DNA from: Actinomadura sp. K4S16 | Lineage (GTDB): Bacteria; Actinomycetota; Actinomycetes; Streptosporangiales; Streptosporangiaceae | Direction: 5' to 3' | Length of the DNA stretch: 64,000 bases | NCBI RefSeq assembly: GCF_008327685.1 | Contig: NZ_BDDE01000017.1 | Location: 248,001-312,000 of the forward strand | In this document: positions 31,365 through 40,909 of the stretch, piece after piece | How positions within the stretch are numbered: position 1 is the stretch's first letter | How the letters are laid out: every line of letters begins with the position of its first letter | Notes under the pieces: generated by a model | The model's input: only the letters and a program-made list of their open reading frames with translations | Told to the model about the DNA's origin: nothing | The model's database searches: none | Translations under genes and position numbers: made by a program

Positions 31365-33185
31365 ATGGAGAATCCGAAGGCCCCTGAGCCCCGCTGGTGC
31401 TCGTGCCGCGTGCCGGACGTCAGCCGCAGGCAGGTCCTCGGCGGCCTGACCGCCGCGAGCGCGCTCGCCCTGGCCGGATGGCCCGGCTCCGCCCAGGCTG
31501 CGACCCCCGGCAAGTCCGTGACGATCACCGTCATGGGCACGTCCGACCTGCACAGCCACGTAGTTAACTGGGACTACTACAAGGACGCCGAGTACACCGA
31601 CAGCGCCGGCAACGTGGTCGGCCTGGCGCGCGTGTCCAGCCTCGTCAACCAGATCCGCGCCGACCGCGGGCGCGACCGCACGCTGCTCTTCGACGCGGGC
31701 GACACCATCCAGGGCACCCCGCTCGGCTTCTACTACGCCTCCGTCGAGCCGATCACCGATACCGGCGGGATCCACCCGATGGCGCGGCAGATGAACGCCA
31801 TCGGCTACGACGCCGTGGCCCTCGGCAACCACGAGTTCAACTACGGCATCCCGTTCCTGAACAGGTGGATCGAGCAGATGGACGCGCCGGTGCTCGCCGC
31901 CAACGCCGTCCACGCCGGCACCCGCCGCCCCGCCTACCTGCCGTACATGATCAAGACGATGCGGGTCCGCGGCTACCCGCCGATCCGCGTCGGGGTGCTC
32001 GGCCTCACCAACCCGGGCGTCGCGATCTGGGACAAGGCCAACGTCTCCGGCAAGCTCGACTTCCTGGACCTGGTGGAGACGGCCCGGCGCTGGGTGCCGG
32101 TCATCCGCGCGAAGGGCGCGGACGTCGTCGTCGTCAGCGCCCACTCCGGCGACAGCGGCACCTCGTCCTACGGCGACGCGCTGCCCGTCGAGAACGCCGC
32201 CGCCCTGGTCGCCGAGCAGGTCCCGGGCATCGACGCGATCCTGTTCGGGCACGCTCACCTGGAGATCCCGCAGCGGTTCGTCACCAACAAGGCCACCGGC
32301 CGGACGGTCGTGCTGAGCGAGCCGAAGTGCTGGGGCCAGCGCCTGTCGGTCTTCGACCTCACCCTCGTCCACGAGCGGGGCCGCTGGAAGGTCACCGGCA
32401 AGTCCGCGACGACCGTGAACAGCAACACGGTCGAGGAGGACCCGGAGCTCGTCACGCTCGTCAAGAAGCAGCACGACGCGGTGGTCGCCTACGTCAACAA
32501 GGAGGTCGCGACCTCCACCGAGGAGATGTCGGCGGCGGAGTCCTGCTGGAAGGACACCGCGATCCTGGACTACATCCACCTGGTGCAGACCGCGAAGGTC
32601 AAGGAGGCGGTCGCGGGCACCGAGAACGCGTCCCTGCCCGTCGTCTCGATCGCCGCGCCCTTCAGCCGCGCCGCGACCTTCCCGGCCGGCAAGGTGACGA
32701 TCCGGGACATCGCCGGCCTCTACATCTACGACAACACGCTGCTGGCGAGCATCCTGACGGGCTCCCAGATCAAGGCGTACCTGGAGTACTCGGCCCAGTA
32801 CTTCAAGCAGGTCGACCCCGCGGCCCCGGTCGACCCGGCCTCGTGGACGAACGCGAACAACCGCCCCGACTACAACTACGACCAGTTCTCCGGCGTCGCC
32901 TACGACGTCGACATCGCCAAGCCGGCGGGCTCGCGCATCGCGAACCTGTCCTACGACGGCAAGGCCGTCGCCGACGACCAGAAGTTCGTCGTCGCGGTCA
33001 ACAACTACCGCCAGTCGGGCGGCGGCGGCTTCCCCCACATCGCCGCGGCCCCGGTCGTCTACAACGCCCAGGTGGCGATCCGCGAGGCGATCGTCGAGTA
33101 CGCGTCCGCCGCGGGGACCATCGACCCCACGACGTTCCACGTGGAGAACTGGAAGCTCGTCCGAAACGGCACCCCGGTCTTCTAG
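31365..33185 (+). CDS. Tat-exported 5'-nucleotidase/metallophosphoesterase
   Basis: 606 residues. The N-terminus shows a twin-arginine signal: VSRRQVLGG then hydrophobic LTAASALALAGWPGSAQA with an Ala-x-Ala cleavage site near residue 45. The metallophosphatase motifs are in order: MGTSDLHSHV, FDAGDTIQG, ALGNHEFNYG, VVSAHSGDSG, LFGHAHLEIPQ. A C-terminal 5'-nucleotidase substrate domain follows (SRAATFPAGKVTIRDIAGLY, and NYRQSGGGGFPHI). Extracellular hydrolysis of nucleotides, 2',3'-cyclic nucleotides or similar phosphoesters for phosphate scavenging is expected. Monocistronic, ending before a hairpin terminator. Confidence 0.95.
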   Translation: MENPKAPEPRWCSCRVPDVSRRQVLGGLTAASALALAGWPGSAQAATPGKSVTITVMGTSDLHSHVVNWDYYKDAEYTDSAGNVVGLARVSSLVNQIRADRGRDRTLLFDAGDTIQGTPLGFYYASVEPITDTGGIHPMARQMNAIGYDAVALGNHEFNYGIPFLNRWIEQMDAPVLAANAVHAGTRRPAYLPYMIKTMRVRGYPPIRVGVLGLTNPGVAIWDKANVSGKLDFLDLVETARRWVPVIRAKGADVVVVSAHSGDSGTSSYGDALPVENAAALVAEQVPGIDAILFGHAHLEIPQRFVTNKATGRTVVLSEPKCWGQRLSVFDLTLVHERGRWKVTGKSATTVNSNTVEEDPELVTLVKKQHDAVVAYVNKEVATSTEEMSAAESCWKDTAILDYIHLVQTAKVKEAVAGTENASLPVVSIAAPFSRAATFPAGKVTIRDIAGLYIYDNTLLASILTGSQIKAYLEYSAQYFKQVDPAAPVDPASWTNANNRPDYNYDQFSGVAYDVDIAKPAGSRIANLSYDGKAVADDQKFVVAVNNYRQSGGGGFPHIAAAPVVYNAQVAIREAIVEYASAAGTIDPTTFHVENWKLVRNGTPVF

Positions 33186-33229
33186 GGCCTGGCTCGAAGT
33201 GTCCTCGGCCACGCGCGCGAACGCGTGAC

Positions 33230-33271
33230 CTGCCCGGTGCGGCGAAGCCGGAGGCGAGCGGCACCGGGCAG
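33230..33271. terminator. Bidirectional hairpin terminator
   Basis: CTGCCCGGTGC (33230-33240) and its complement (33261-33271) form a perfect 11-bp stem around a 20-nt internal loop that itself holds GC-rich pairs. It lies between convergent genes. Confidence 0.65.
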
Positions 33272-33305
33272 ATCGCGAAGCGATGCCGCGTTCGCCCAGG
33301 CACGG

Positions 33306-34283
33306 TCACGTAGCGAGCCGCCAGGCGAGCGAAGTGGGCCGGGACTGTTGGAAGAAAGCGCGGCGGTAGGCGGTCGGGGGGACGCCTACCGCCCGGGTGA
33401 AGTGGTGGCGGAGGTTGGCCGGGCTGCCGAGGCCGGAGCGCTCGGCGATCTGGTCGACGGGGAGGGACGTGGTCTCCAGGAGTTCGCGCGCGTGGTCGAT
33501 GCGGATGCCGCGCAGCCAGGCCATCGGGGTCGTGCCGGTCGCGGCGTGGAAGCGCCGGATCAGCGTGCGGGTGGTGACGTTCGCGCGGCGCGCCAGGGCG
33601 GCGACGGTGAGGGGTTCGTGGAGGCGCTCGCGCGCCCAGTCGAGGAGCGGGCCCATTTCGTCGGCGTCGGCCAGGGGCACCGCCGCGTCGATGAACTGGG
33701 CCTGGCCGCCGGGACGGTGCGCGGGCATCACGAGGCGCTTGGCCAGGGCGCTCGCGACGGCGGCGCCGTGGTCGTTGCGGACGACGTGCAGGCACAGGTC
33801 GAGCCCGGCGGCGGTGCCCGCGCTGGTCAGCACGTCGCCGTCGTCGATGTAGAGGACGGACGCGTCCACCATGACCTTCGGGTGACGGGCGGCCAGCTCG
33901 CCCGCGTGCATCCAGTGGGTGGTCGCCGGGCGCCCGTCCAGGAGGCCCGCGGCGGCGAGGACGAACGCGCCCGTGCACAGCGAGACGATGCGGGCGCCGT
34001 TGCGGTGCGCGGCGCGGACCGCGTCGACCAGGTCCGGCGGCTGCTGGTCGATGACGCTCGCGCAGGCGGGGACCACGACGGTGTCGGCCTCGGCGAGCGT
34101 GTCGAGGCCGTACTCGGCTTGGGCGGCGAAGCCGGCGGTGGTGCGGGTGCCGGGAGCGGCGCAGAGGCGGAAGTCGTACCAGGACGGGGCGAGCCCCGGG
34201 CGCTCGTACCCGAACACCTCGCACGGGATCGCCAGCTCGAAGATCGGCACGCCCTCGGTGACGGCGACGGCGAGCGTGTGCAT
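33306..34283 (-). CDS. GlxA-type AraC family transcriptional regulator
   Basis: 325 residues. The N-terminal DJ-1/PfpI domain (1-175) begins AVAVTEGVPIFELAIPCEVF and includes RIVSLCTGAFVLAAAGLLDG, where the nucleophilic-elbow Cys is present. It continues with DDGDVLTSAGTAAGLDLCLH. The C-terminal AraC double helix-turn-helix (about 205-315) has LTVAALARRANVTTRTLIRR and SLPVDQIAERSGLGSPANLR. Divergent from the PLP decarboxylase at 34355, whose expression it may control. GlxA regulators typically act on amino-acid or amine catabolism, which fits that neighbour. Confidence 0.94.
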   Translation of the reverse strand: MHTLAVAVTEGVPIFELAIPCEVFGYERPGLAPSWYDFRLCAAPGTRTTAGFAAQAEYGLDTLAEADTVVVPACASVIDQQPPDLVDAVRAAHRNGARIVSLCTGAFVLAAAGLLDGRPATTHWMHAGELAARHPKVMVDASVLYIDDGDVLTSAGTAAGLDLCLHVVRNDHGAAVASALAKRLVMPAHRPGGQAQFIDAAVPLADADEMGPLLDWARERLHEPLTVAALARRANVTTRTLIRRFHAATGTTPMAWLRGIRIDHARELLETTSLPVDQIAERSGLGSPANLRHHFTRAVGVPPTAYRRAFFQQSRPTSLAWRLAT

Positions 34284-34354
34284 GTCACTAATTTAGCGGT
34301 GATGGTCACTTGTGCCACTTGGGGGCGGGCCCCGTGCACGCCAGGCTCGGACGC

Positions 34355-35779
34355 ATGGACCACTTCCCCTCTGGACGAGCCTCCTTCGATCCGCCCGCGG
34401 AGGCGGCCGAGCGCGTGTGGCGGCAGGTCGTCGACCTGATGCGCGGCGAGCGCGAGCAGATCGCCGGGCGGGACGTGAGCGCCCTCGTGGACGTGGACGA
34501 ACTGCGTGCGGCGATCGGCGCGTACGACTTCGACCGCCCGGTCGCGCCCGGCGAGGCTATGGACGGGGTCGCGGAGCTGCTGCGGGCGACGACCGTCCAC
34601 ACCACGCATCCCCGGTACTTCGGATTGTTCAACCCCACGCCGACCTTCATGGGCGTGGTCGGCGAGACGCTCGCGGCGGCGTTCAACCCGCAGCTGGCCG
34701 CCTGGTCGCACGCCCCCGCCGCGGCGGAGATCGAGGCGCACCTGGTGCGCTTCCTCGGCGGCCGCCTCGGCTACCCGCGCGACGCGGTGGCCGGTTCGTT
34801 CACGAGCGGGGGCGCGGAGGCCAACCTGACGGCCGTGCTGCTCGCGCTGACCAGGACCTGGCCGGAGTACGGGAAGGAGGGGCTGCGCGCGCTCCCCGGC
34901 CGCCCGCTCCTGTACGCGTCGTCCGAGAGCCACCTGGCCTGGCTGAAGATCGCGCACGCGACCGGCATCGGGCGGGACGCCGTGCGCCTCGTCCCGACCG
35001 GCCCCGGGCTGCGCATGGAGGCCGGGCCGCTCGCCGAGCTGATCGCCGCCGACCGGGCGCGCGGCGACCTGCCGTTCCTCGTCGCCGCGACGGCCGGCAC
35101 CACCGGCGCCGGAGCGATCGACCCGCTGCACGACCTGGCCGACCTGTGCGCCGGCCTCGGCCTCCGCCTGCACGTGGACGCCGCCTACGGGGGCGCGGCG
35201 GCGCTGTCGGACCGGCTGCGCCCCGCCCTGGACGGCATCGAGCGCGCCGACTCCGTCACGCTCGACGCGCACAAGTGGCTGAGCGTGCCGATGGGCGCGG
35301 GCACGCTGCTCACCACCGACGCCGAGGGCCTCGCGGAGGCCTTCCGGGTCACCACGTCCTACATGCCGGACGAGATCCAGGGGACCGTCGACCCCTACAC
35401 CTCGACCCAGCAGTGGTCGCGCCGGTTCATGGGCCTCAAGCTCTTCCTCAGCCTCGCCGTCGCGGGCCGCGCCGGCTACGCCGAGCAGCTCGAACGCGAC
35501 GCCGCCCTCGCGGACGTGCTGCGCGGCAGGCTCGCCGCGACCGGCTGGGAGGTCGTCAACGACACCCCGCTGCCCGTCGTGTGCTTCGCCGACCCCGGCG
35601 ACCGGACGTGGGACCACCACGACGCGCTCGCCCGCACGGTCGTGGAGAGCGGACGCGCGTGGATCAGCCCCGTCCGGCTGGACGGGCGCGCCGCCCTGCG
35701 CGCCTGCGTCATCAGCCACCGCACCACGGCCGAGGACGTCGAGGACCTCGTCGACGCCGTGAACAAGGCGCGCACCTGA
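34355..35779 (+). CDS. PLP-dependent group II decarboxylase
   Basis: 474 residues starting at ATG 34355. The family pattern is complete: YFGLFNPTPTFMGVVGETL near the N-terminus, SGGAEANLTAVLLAL for PLP phosphate binding, ATAGTTGAGAIDPLHDLADL, LHVDAAYGG (Asp to the pyridine N) and the Schiff-base Lys in TLDAHKWLSVPMG. Enzymes of this group decarboxylate aromatic L-amino acids, glutamate, diaminobutyrate or related substrates; which one is not clear. Divergent from the GlxA-type regulator, convergent with a methyltransferase gene 9 bp away. Cytoplasmic homodimer expected. Confidence 0.93.
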   Translation: MDHFPSGRASFDPPAEAAERVWRQVVDLMRGEREQIAGRDVSALVDVDELRAAIGAYDFDRPVAPGEAMDGVAELLRATTVHTTHPRYFGLFNPTPTFMGVVGETLAAAFNPQLAAWSHAPAAAEIEAHLVRFLGGRLGYPRDAVAGSFTSGGAEANLTAVLLALTRTWPEYGKEGLRALPGRPLLYASSESHLAWLKIAHATGIGRDAVRLVPTGPGLRMEAGPLAELIAADRARGDLPFLVAATAGTTGAGAIDPLHDLADLCAGLGLRLHVDAAYGGAAALSDRLRPALDGIERADSVTLDAHKWLSVPMGAGTLLTTDAEGLAEAFRVTTSYMPDEIQGTVDPYTSTQQWSRRFMGLKLFLSLAVAGRAGYAEQLERDAALADVLRGRLAATGWEVVNDTPLPVVCFADPGDRTWDHHDALARTVVESGRAWISPVRLDGRAALRACVISHRTTAEDVEDLVDAVNKART

Positions 35780-35788
35780 TCAGGCGGG

Positions 35789-36604
35789 TCAGGGGACGCG
35801 GGCGAGGGCGCACAGCATGGAGACGTCCTCGACCGACGGGCGGTCCTCCGGCGGGGCGTCGGGACGCCAGTCGACGACCGAGGTGATGCCCGGCGGGAGG
35901 AGTTCCAGGCCGTCGAAGAAGCGCGCGAACTCCTCCCGGGTGCGGAGCCGGAACGGGACGCCGCTGCGCGCGTTCGCCTCCTCGTTCTCCGCGTACTGCT
36001 CGGGGGTGAGGTGCTCGCTGGTCGCGTGCGTCATGACGAGATAGCTGCCGGGGGCCAGGGCCGAGACCAGGCGGGAGACGATGCCGTGCGGGTCGTGGTC
36101 GTCGGTGATGAAGTGCATGGTGGCGACCAGCATCAGCGCCGCCGGCCTGGACAGGTCCAGGGTCTCGCGCAGATCGGCGTTCGCGAGGATCTTGTCGGGT
36201 TCGCGCAGGTCGGCCTCGATGTAGGCGGTCCGGCCCGCCGGGTGGCTGTTCAGCAGGGCGCGGGCGTGGACGAGCACCACGGGGTCGTTGTCGACGTAGA
36301 CGATGCGCGACGTCGGCTCGATCGCCTGGGCGACCTCGTGCACATTGCCGGCCGACGGGAGCCCGGTGCCGATGTCGAAGAACTGGTGTATTCCGGCCTC
36401 GCCGGCCAGGTATCCCACCACGCGCTTCAGGAATTTGCGGTTCTCCCGGGCCGACAGGCCGACGGTCGGCCACGCGGACGCGACCACCTCAGCGGACTCG
36501 CGGTCCACCGCGAAATTGTCCTTGCCGCCGAGCCAGTAGTTGTAGCGGCGGGACGGGTGCGCCTTCGTCGGGTCGATCCCCGCGGGGACCCACTCATCTT
36601 CCAC
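35789..36604 (-). CDS. DUF574-type SAM-dependent methyltransferase
   Basis: 271 residues from GTG 36604, supported by GAGG 5 nt upstream; further upstream codons are unlikely. Family hallmarks: GIDPTKAHPSRRYNYWLGGKD at the N-terminus, FLKRVVGYLAGEAGIHQFFDIGTGLPS with the SAM-binding glycine motif (DIGTGLP), IVYVDNDPVVL and a late LLPPGI/ITSVVDWRPD tail. This family is abundant in actinomycetes and its substrates are mostly unknown. Divergent from a cytochrome P450, sharing a 118-bp control region, so joint tailoring of a small molecule is possible but not shown. Confidence 0.93.
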   Translation of the reverse strand: MEDEWVPAGIDPTKAHPSRRYNYWLGGKDNFAVDRESAEVVASAWPTVGLSARENRKFLKRVVGYLAGEAGIHQFFDIGTGLPSAGNVHEVAQAIEPTSRIVYVDNDPVVLVHARALLNSHPAGRTAYIEADLREPDKILANADLRETLDLSRPAALMLVATMHFITDDHDPHGIVSRLVSALAPGSYLVMTHATSEHLTPEQYAENEEANARSGVPFRLRTREEFARFFDGLELLPPGITSVVDWRPDAPPEDRPSVEDVSMLCALARVP

Positions 36605-36722
36605 GGCGACCTCGTTTCGTTGCGCGCCGCGCCCCCGCGGCTCAAGATCAAGTGCCCTGGTCGTACCGGGCGAAGAACAGAATCTCACATCCGCGGGGGA
36701 CCGAAACGGCGGCCTTTGTGAA

Positions 36723-37916
36723 ATGGTGGCGACCGTGGATCTCTTCTACAGTCCCTTCGACTTCGCGATTCAGGACGACCCTTACCCGGTGTACGCGGAA
36801 CTGCGCGAGAAGTCACCGGTCCATCGCAACGACGCCGACGACTTCTGGGCCCTTTCCCGGCACGCCGACGTTCTCGCGGCCCTGAAGGACTCCGCCCGCT
36901 TCTCCAGCCGGAACGGCCTGCGGATCGAGCCGGCGTTCTGGGGCCCGGACGCGGAGAGGTTCTTCTCCTTCGTCGCGATGGACCCGCCGAAGCACACCCG
37001 GATGCGCGGCCTGGTGTCGCGGGCGTTCACGCAGAAGCGCGTCCAGGCGCTGGAGCCGCGCATCCGCGAGATCGCGCGCGAGTGCCTGGCGCCGCTTCTG
37101 GACGGCGACTCCTTCGACCTGATGACCGGCTTCGCGGCCCGCTTCCCCACGGACGTGATCTCCGAGCTGGTCGGCGTCCCCGAGGCCGACCGCGGCAAGG
37201 TCCGCGACCTCGGCATGGCGATCATGTACCGGGACGAGGCGGGCGACGACCTGCCGCCCGAGGCGCTCCAGGCGATCGGCGCCCTCGTCGCCTACTACAC
37301 CGAGCTGACCGTCGAACGGGCCCAGCGGCGCCGCGACGACCTGCTGTCCGGCCTGCTGGACGCGGCCGAGGGCGAGGACCGGCTCACCCCGGAGGAGATC
37401 GTCGGCGTGCTGATCCTGCTCGTCGGCGCCGGCATCGAGACCACGATGCTCACGCTCGGCAACGCCTGGCACGCCGCCTGGCGGCACCCCGAGCAGCGGG
37501 CCGCCGCGCTCGGCGGGCGCGTCGAGGACTGGATCGAGGAGACCCTGCGCTGGGACCCGCCGTCCCAGGCGCTCGCCCGCACCACCAACGAGGACGTGGA
37601 GCTGCACGGCGTGACGATCCCGGCGGACGCGCGCGTCCTGCTGCTCACCGGCGCCGCCAACCGCGACCCGGACGTCTTCCCCGAGCCCGACCGCTTCGAC
37701 CTCGACCGCGACACCGGCGCGTCCCTCGCGTTCGGCAACGGCCGCCACCACTGCCTCGGCGCGAACCTCGGCCGGCTGGAGGCCCGCATCGCGCTCGGCG
37801 AGATCGCGGACGTCGTGGCCGACTACGAGATCGACATCGACGCCGCGAAGCGGGTCCGCTCGTCCAACGACCGCGGCTTCGCGTCCCTGCCCACCCGCGT
37901 CACCGCCCGCCGCTGA
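36723..37916 (+). CDS. Cytochrome P450
   Basis: 397 residues, usual length for a soluble bacterial P450. I-helix LILLVGAGIETTMLTLGNAW carries the oxygen-activating (A/G)G-x-E-T-T. The K-helix ExxR is in EETLRWDPP, the following Arg in TNEDVELHGV context, and the haem loop is LAFGNGRHHCLGANLGRLEA with the thiolate Cys. N-terminal part: DPYPVYAELREKSPVHR and MDPPKHTRMRGLVSRAFT (C-helix His/Arg binding haem propionate). A cytoplasmic monooxygenase needing ferredoxin partners, not encoded nearby. Substrate unknown. Followed by a strong hairpin. Confidence 0.96.
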   Translation: MVATVDLFYSPFDFAIQDDPYPVYAELREKSPVHRNDADDFWALSRHADVLAALKDSARFSSRNGLRIEPAFWGPDAERFFSFVAMDPPKHTRMRGLVSRAFTQKRVQALEPRIREIARECLAPLLDGDSFDLMTGFAARFPTDVISELVGVPEADRGKVRDLGMAIMYRDEAGDDLPPEALQAIGALVAYYTELTVERAQRRRDDLLSGLLDAAEGEDRLTPEEIVGVLILLVGAGIETTMLTLGNAWHAAWRHPEQRAAALGGRVEDWIEETLRWDPPSQALARTTNEDVELHGVTIPADARVLLLTGAANRDPDVFPEPDRFDLDRDTGASLAFGNGRHHCLGANLGRLEARIALGEIADVVADYEIDIDAAKRVRSSNDRGFASLPTRVTARR

Positions 37917-37922
37917 CCGCGC

Positions 37923-37958
37923 CGTCCCCGGCCGGAGGCGCTCCGACGGCCGGGGACG
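37923..37958 (+). terminator. Hairpin terminator after the P450 gene
   Basis: CGTCCCCGGCCG (37923-37934) and its exact complement (37947-37958) form a 12-bp stem with a 12-nt loop, 7 bp behind the P450 stop. Confidence 0.8.
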
Positions 37959-38043
37959 CCGGAGTCCGCGAACCCAAAGATTTTGCAAACGGACCGCTCC
38001 CCTGCGTAACTGAAAACTGAACTTTCGGGCATGAGACCGGGCT

Positions 38044-39810
38044 ATGGAGAGGACCAAGCCCGAGCCGGGCGAGCGCGACGAGTATCCCGGCACCGAGCCC
38101 GTGAGCCTCGTCGAGCACGAGCGGCCGCGTACCGACTGGGTCGTCTACGGCGTCGCGGCGGTGCTGTCGGCCTCGTTCGTGATCTGGGGCGCGGCCGACA
38201 CCGGCGGCCTCGGCTCGGTCGCCGGCACGGCGCTGGACTGGCTGCTGACGAACCTCGGCTGGCTGTTCGTGCTCGCCGCGACCGGCTTCGTGATCTTCTC
38301 GCTGTGGCTGGCGTTCAGCCGGTACGGCCGCATCCCGCTCGGGCAGGAGGGGGACGAGCCGGAGTTCCGCACGGTCTCGTGGGTCGCGATGATGTTCAGC
38401 GCGGGCATGGGCATCGGGCTGATGTTCTTCGGCGTCGCCGAGCCGCTCACGCACTTCGTGAAGCCGCCGCCCGGCACCGACCCGGCGCAGAGCGAGGCCG
38501 CGATCGAGACGGCCATGGCGACCACGATGTTCCACTGGACGCTGCACCCGTGGTCGATCTACGCCGTGCTCGGCCTCGCGATCGGGTACAGCCACTACCG
38601 CCGGGGCCGCAGCCAGCTGATCAGCTCGGCGTTCACGCCGCTGCTCGGCCGCCGCCGCGCCGCGGGTCCCGCGGGCAAGGTCATCGACGTCCTCGCGCTG
38701 TTCGCCACCCTCTTCGGCTCGGCCGCCTCGCTCGGCATCGGCGCGCTGCAGATCCGGACCGGGATGCAGGAGGCGGGCTGGATCGAGTCGCTCGGCACCA
38801 CCGTCCTCGTCCTTGTCATCGTGGTGCTGACGGTCTGCTTCGTGGTGTCGGCCGTGTCCGGCGTCGCGCGCGGCATCCAGTGGCTGTCCAACATCAACAT
38901 GGTGCTGGCCGTCCTCCTCGCGCTCTTCGTGTTCGTGGTCGGGCCGACCGTCTTCATCCTGGAGCTGCTGCCCACCACGCTCGGCGTCTACCTCCAGGAC
39001 TTCGGGGAGATGGCGTCCCGGTCGGGCGCGACGGGCGGCGAGCCGATGAAGACGTTCCTGTCCAACTGGACGATCTTCTACTGGGCGTGGTGGATCTCCT
39101 GGGCGCCGTTCGTCGGCATGTTCCTGGCCCGGATCAGCCGCGGCCGCACCATCCGGCAGTTCGTCGCCGGCGTGATCCTCGTGCCGAGCGCGGTCAGCGT
39201 GGTCTGGTTCGCGATCTTCGGTGGGACGGCCGTCGACCAGCAGCGCAAGGGCCTGAACCCGTTCGGGAACGGGACCGAGGAGCAGATCACCTTCAACGTC
39301 CTCGGCCACCTGCCGTGGGTGGCGGTGACCGGAGTCGTCGTCATGGTGCTGGTCGCGATCTTCTTCGTGTCCGGCGCGGACGCGGCGTCGATCGTGATGG
39401 GCACGCTGTCGCAGCGCGGCTCGACCTCCCCGTCCCGCTGGGTCGTGGTCTTCTGGGGCGCGATGACGGGCGGGGTCGCCGCGATCATGCTGGTGATCGG
39501 CGGGGACGAGGCGCTCAACGGGATCCAGAACATCACGTTCATCGGCGCGCTGCCGTTCGCGATCGTGCTGATCCTGCTGTGCGTCGCGCTGGCGAAGGAC
39601 GTCCGCTCCGATCCGATGATGCGCCGCCAGCACAAGGGCGCCGAGGTGCTGGAGGACGCCGTCATCGCCGGCGTCACCCACCACAAGGGCGACTTCGAGC
39701 TCCAGATCAAACCGTCCGACACGCAGGACACTGCGGACACCGCGCGGGACCAGGAGAACCCGGAGAACGCGCGGAACGCGGACGCCGCGGCCCGGGAGGT
39801 GCCCCGCTGA
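38044..39810 (+). CDS. BCCT family transporter (glycine betaine/choline/carnitine)
   Basis: 588 residues with 12 hydrophobic helices. Family marks: WVAMMFSAGMGIGLMFFGVA with the glycine-rich TM3 stretch, FHWTLHPWSIYAVLGL and the signature WAWWISWAPFVGMFLARISR (Trp box of TM8 and the following loop). The C-terminal 60 residues are charged and hydrophilic (QHKGAEVLEDA ... NARNADAAAREVPR), resembling the osmosensing tails of BetP-like carriers. Na+- or H+-coupled uptake of compatible solutes is expected. Convergent with the MpaB-like gene 15 bp away. Confidence 0.95.
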   Translation: MERTKPEPGERDEYPGTEPVSLVEHERPRTDWVVYGVAAVLSASFVIWGAADTGGLGSVAGTALDWLLTNLGWLFVLAATGFVIFSLWLAFSRYGRIPLGQEGDEPEFRTVSWVAMMFSAGMGIGLMFFGVAEPLTHFVKPPPGTDPAQSEAAIETAMATTMFHWTLHPWSIYAVLGLAIGYSHYRRGRSQLISSAFTPLLGRRRAAGPAGKVIDVLALFATLFGSAASLGIGALQIRTGMQEAGWIESLGTTVLVLVIVVLTVCFVVSAVSGVARGIQWLSNINMVLAVLLALFVFVVGPTVFILELLPTTLGVYLQDFGEMASRSGATGGEPMKTFLSNWTIFYWAWWISWAPFVGMFLARISRGRTIRQFVAGVILVPSAVSVVWFAIFGGTAVDQQRKGLNPFGNGTEEQITFNVLGHLPWVAVTGVVVMVLVAIFFVSGADAASIVMGTLSQRGSTSPSRWVVVFWGAMTGGVAAIMLVIGGDEALNGIQNITFIGALPFAIVLILLCVALAKDVRSDPMMRRQHKGAEVLEDAVIAGVTHHKGDFELQIKPSDTQDTADTARDQENPENARNADAAAREVPR

Positions 39811-39825
39811 GCGCCCGGGACGAGG

Positions 39826-40650
39826 TCACACGATCGGGCGCCCGCTCCTGATGCGGCGCCGGACGTCGCGCAGGTAGAGGTTGAAGGGGAACATCCGCGC
39901 CGGGCCCGGCAGGGCGCGGTTGCTCCGTGCCAGCACGCGGGCGAAGCGGTCGAAGCGCGCCTGGTCGCGCGGCGTCCACGGGAGGCCGAGCTCGTCGCGG
40001 AACGGCTGGGGCAGGAAGCCGAGCGTCAGGAAGCGGTGGAACCGGCCGAGCGTCCAGTGGACGGGCGCGGGCAGGAAGCGCATGTCGGCGAGGTCGCGCA
40101 GGTAGCGGCGGGTGACGTCGTCCATCTCGATCTTCTCCAGGCCCGCCCGCCAGTACTCCTCGAAGGCGGCCCGGTCCGGCGGCCACATCTCCGGCGCGAC
40201 CTGGAGGGTGGTGCCGAAGCGGGCGCCGTACCGGTACAGCTCGGCGGCCTCCTCCTCCGACGGCTCCCCGTACAGCATCGCGTAGATCATCTCGACGCCC
40301 GCGTAGAGGCACGCGGCGACCCACAGCTGCAGCTCGCGGTCGAACGCGTTGTAGGCGACGGGCTCCTTCGCGCGGACGTGCCGGTGCGCCCGGTTCACCT
40401 CGCGCCGCATCGCCTCGCGTTCGGCCTCGGTGCCGAGCATGGCGACGGCGATGTAGCTGAGCGTGGTGCGGGCCCGCTTGACCGGGTGCTTGTCGACGCG
40501 GCCGCTGTCGACCGTGCTCTCGGCGACGCCGTGCCCGATCGGCAGGCGGGACAGCTGCATGACGACGTTGGCCGCGGCGGCGGCCAGGGCCATGCCGCTG
40601 ATCGAGTCCAGGACGACTTTCGGCGGCGTCTCCTCAACGGTCGCGGTCAT
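39826..40650 (-). CDS. DUF2236/oxygenase MpaB family protein
   Basis: 274 residues from ATG 40650 (GGAGG 10 nt upstream). The helical DUF2236 pattern is seen: NVVMQLSRLPIGHGVAESTV, RARTTLSYIAVAMLGTEAER, REVNRAHRHVRA and YNAFDRELQLWVAACLYAGV. It ends with FLPQPFRDELGLPWTPRDQA and RMFPFNLYLRDVRRRI. Members are b-haem-binding oxygenases, related to latex-clearing protein and mycophenolic-acid MpaB, using conserved His and Arg residues as seen here (HRHV and later R). Substrate unknown. Cytoplasmic. Confidence 0.88.
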   Translation of the reverse strand: MTATVEETPPKVVLDSISGMALAAAAANVVMQLSRLPIGHGVAESTVDSGRVDKHPVKRARTTLSYIAVAMLGTEAEREAMRREVNRAHRHVRAKEPVAYNAFDRELQLWVAACLYAGVEMIYAMLYGEPSEEEAAELYRYGARFGTTLQVAPEMWPPDRAAFEEYWRAGLEKIEMDDVTRRYLRDLADMRFLPAPVHWTLGRFHRFLTLGFLPQPFRDELGLPWTPRDQARFDRFARVLARSNRALPGPARMFPFNLYLRDVRRRIRSGRPIV

Positions 40651-40909
40651 GCCGGCCCCACCTCCGTACGGGCTCGCGCCTGCGCCCACGTCTGATACAA
40701 CGAGTCGAATTTCGTCTCACTGTGCCATCGTAAGTGGACACTTGCAAGGCGCCCGTCGTGAGAGCGCCCTCACACGCGGCCCGCACCGGAGGCCAGGCGC
40801 CTACGCCGGGCGGGGCGCAGGCGCCAGAGCTCAGGGCTGTGCGGTCGCCCCTTGGCCAGGCGGCCCGGGCCCGTGCGGGGGACCCGGCCAGGCGTAGGCG
40901 ACCCCCAGG

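Noticed and set aside
31501..33185. Possible second metallophosphoesterase-like gene in another frame of the nucleotidase
   Set aside because: Only the frame with Tat signal and complete motif order is coding; the others are compositional shadows.
40651..40909. Possible small gene between the MpaB-like and PEP mutase-like genes
   Set aside because: 259 bp, repetitive GGCGTAGGC-type text, no start context; treated as plain spacer.
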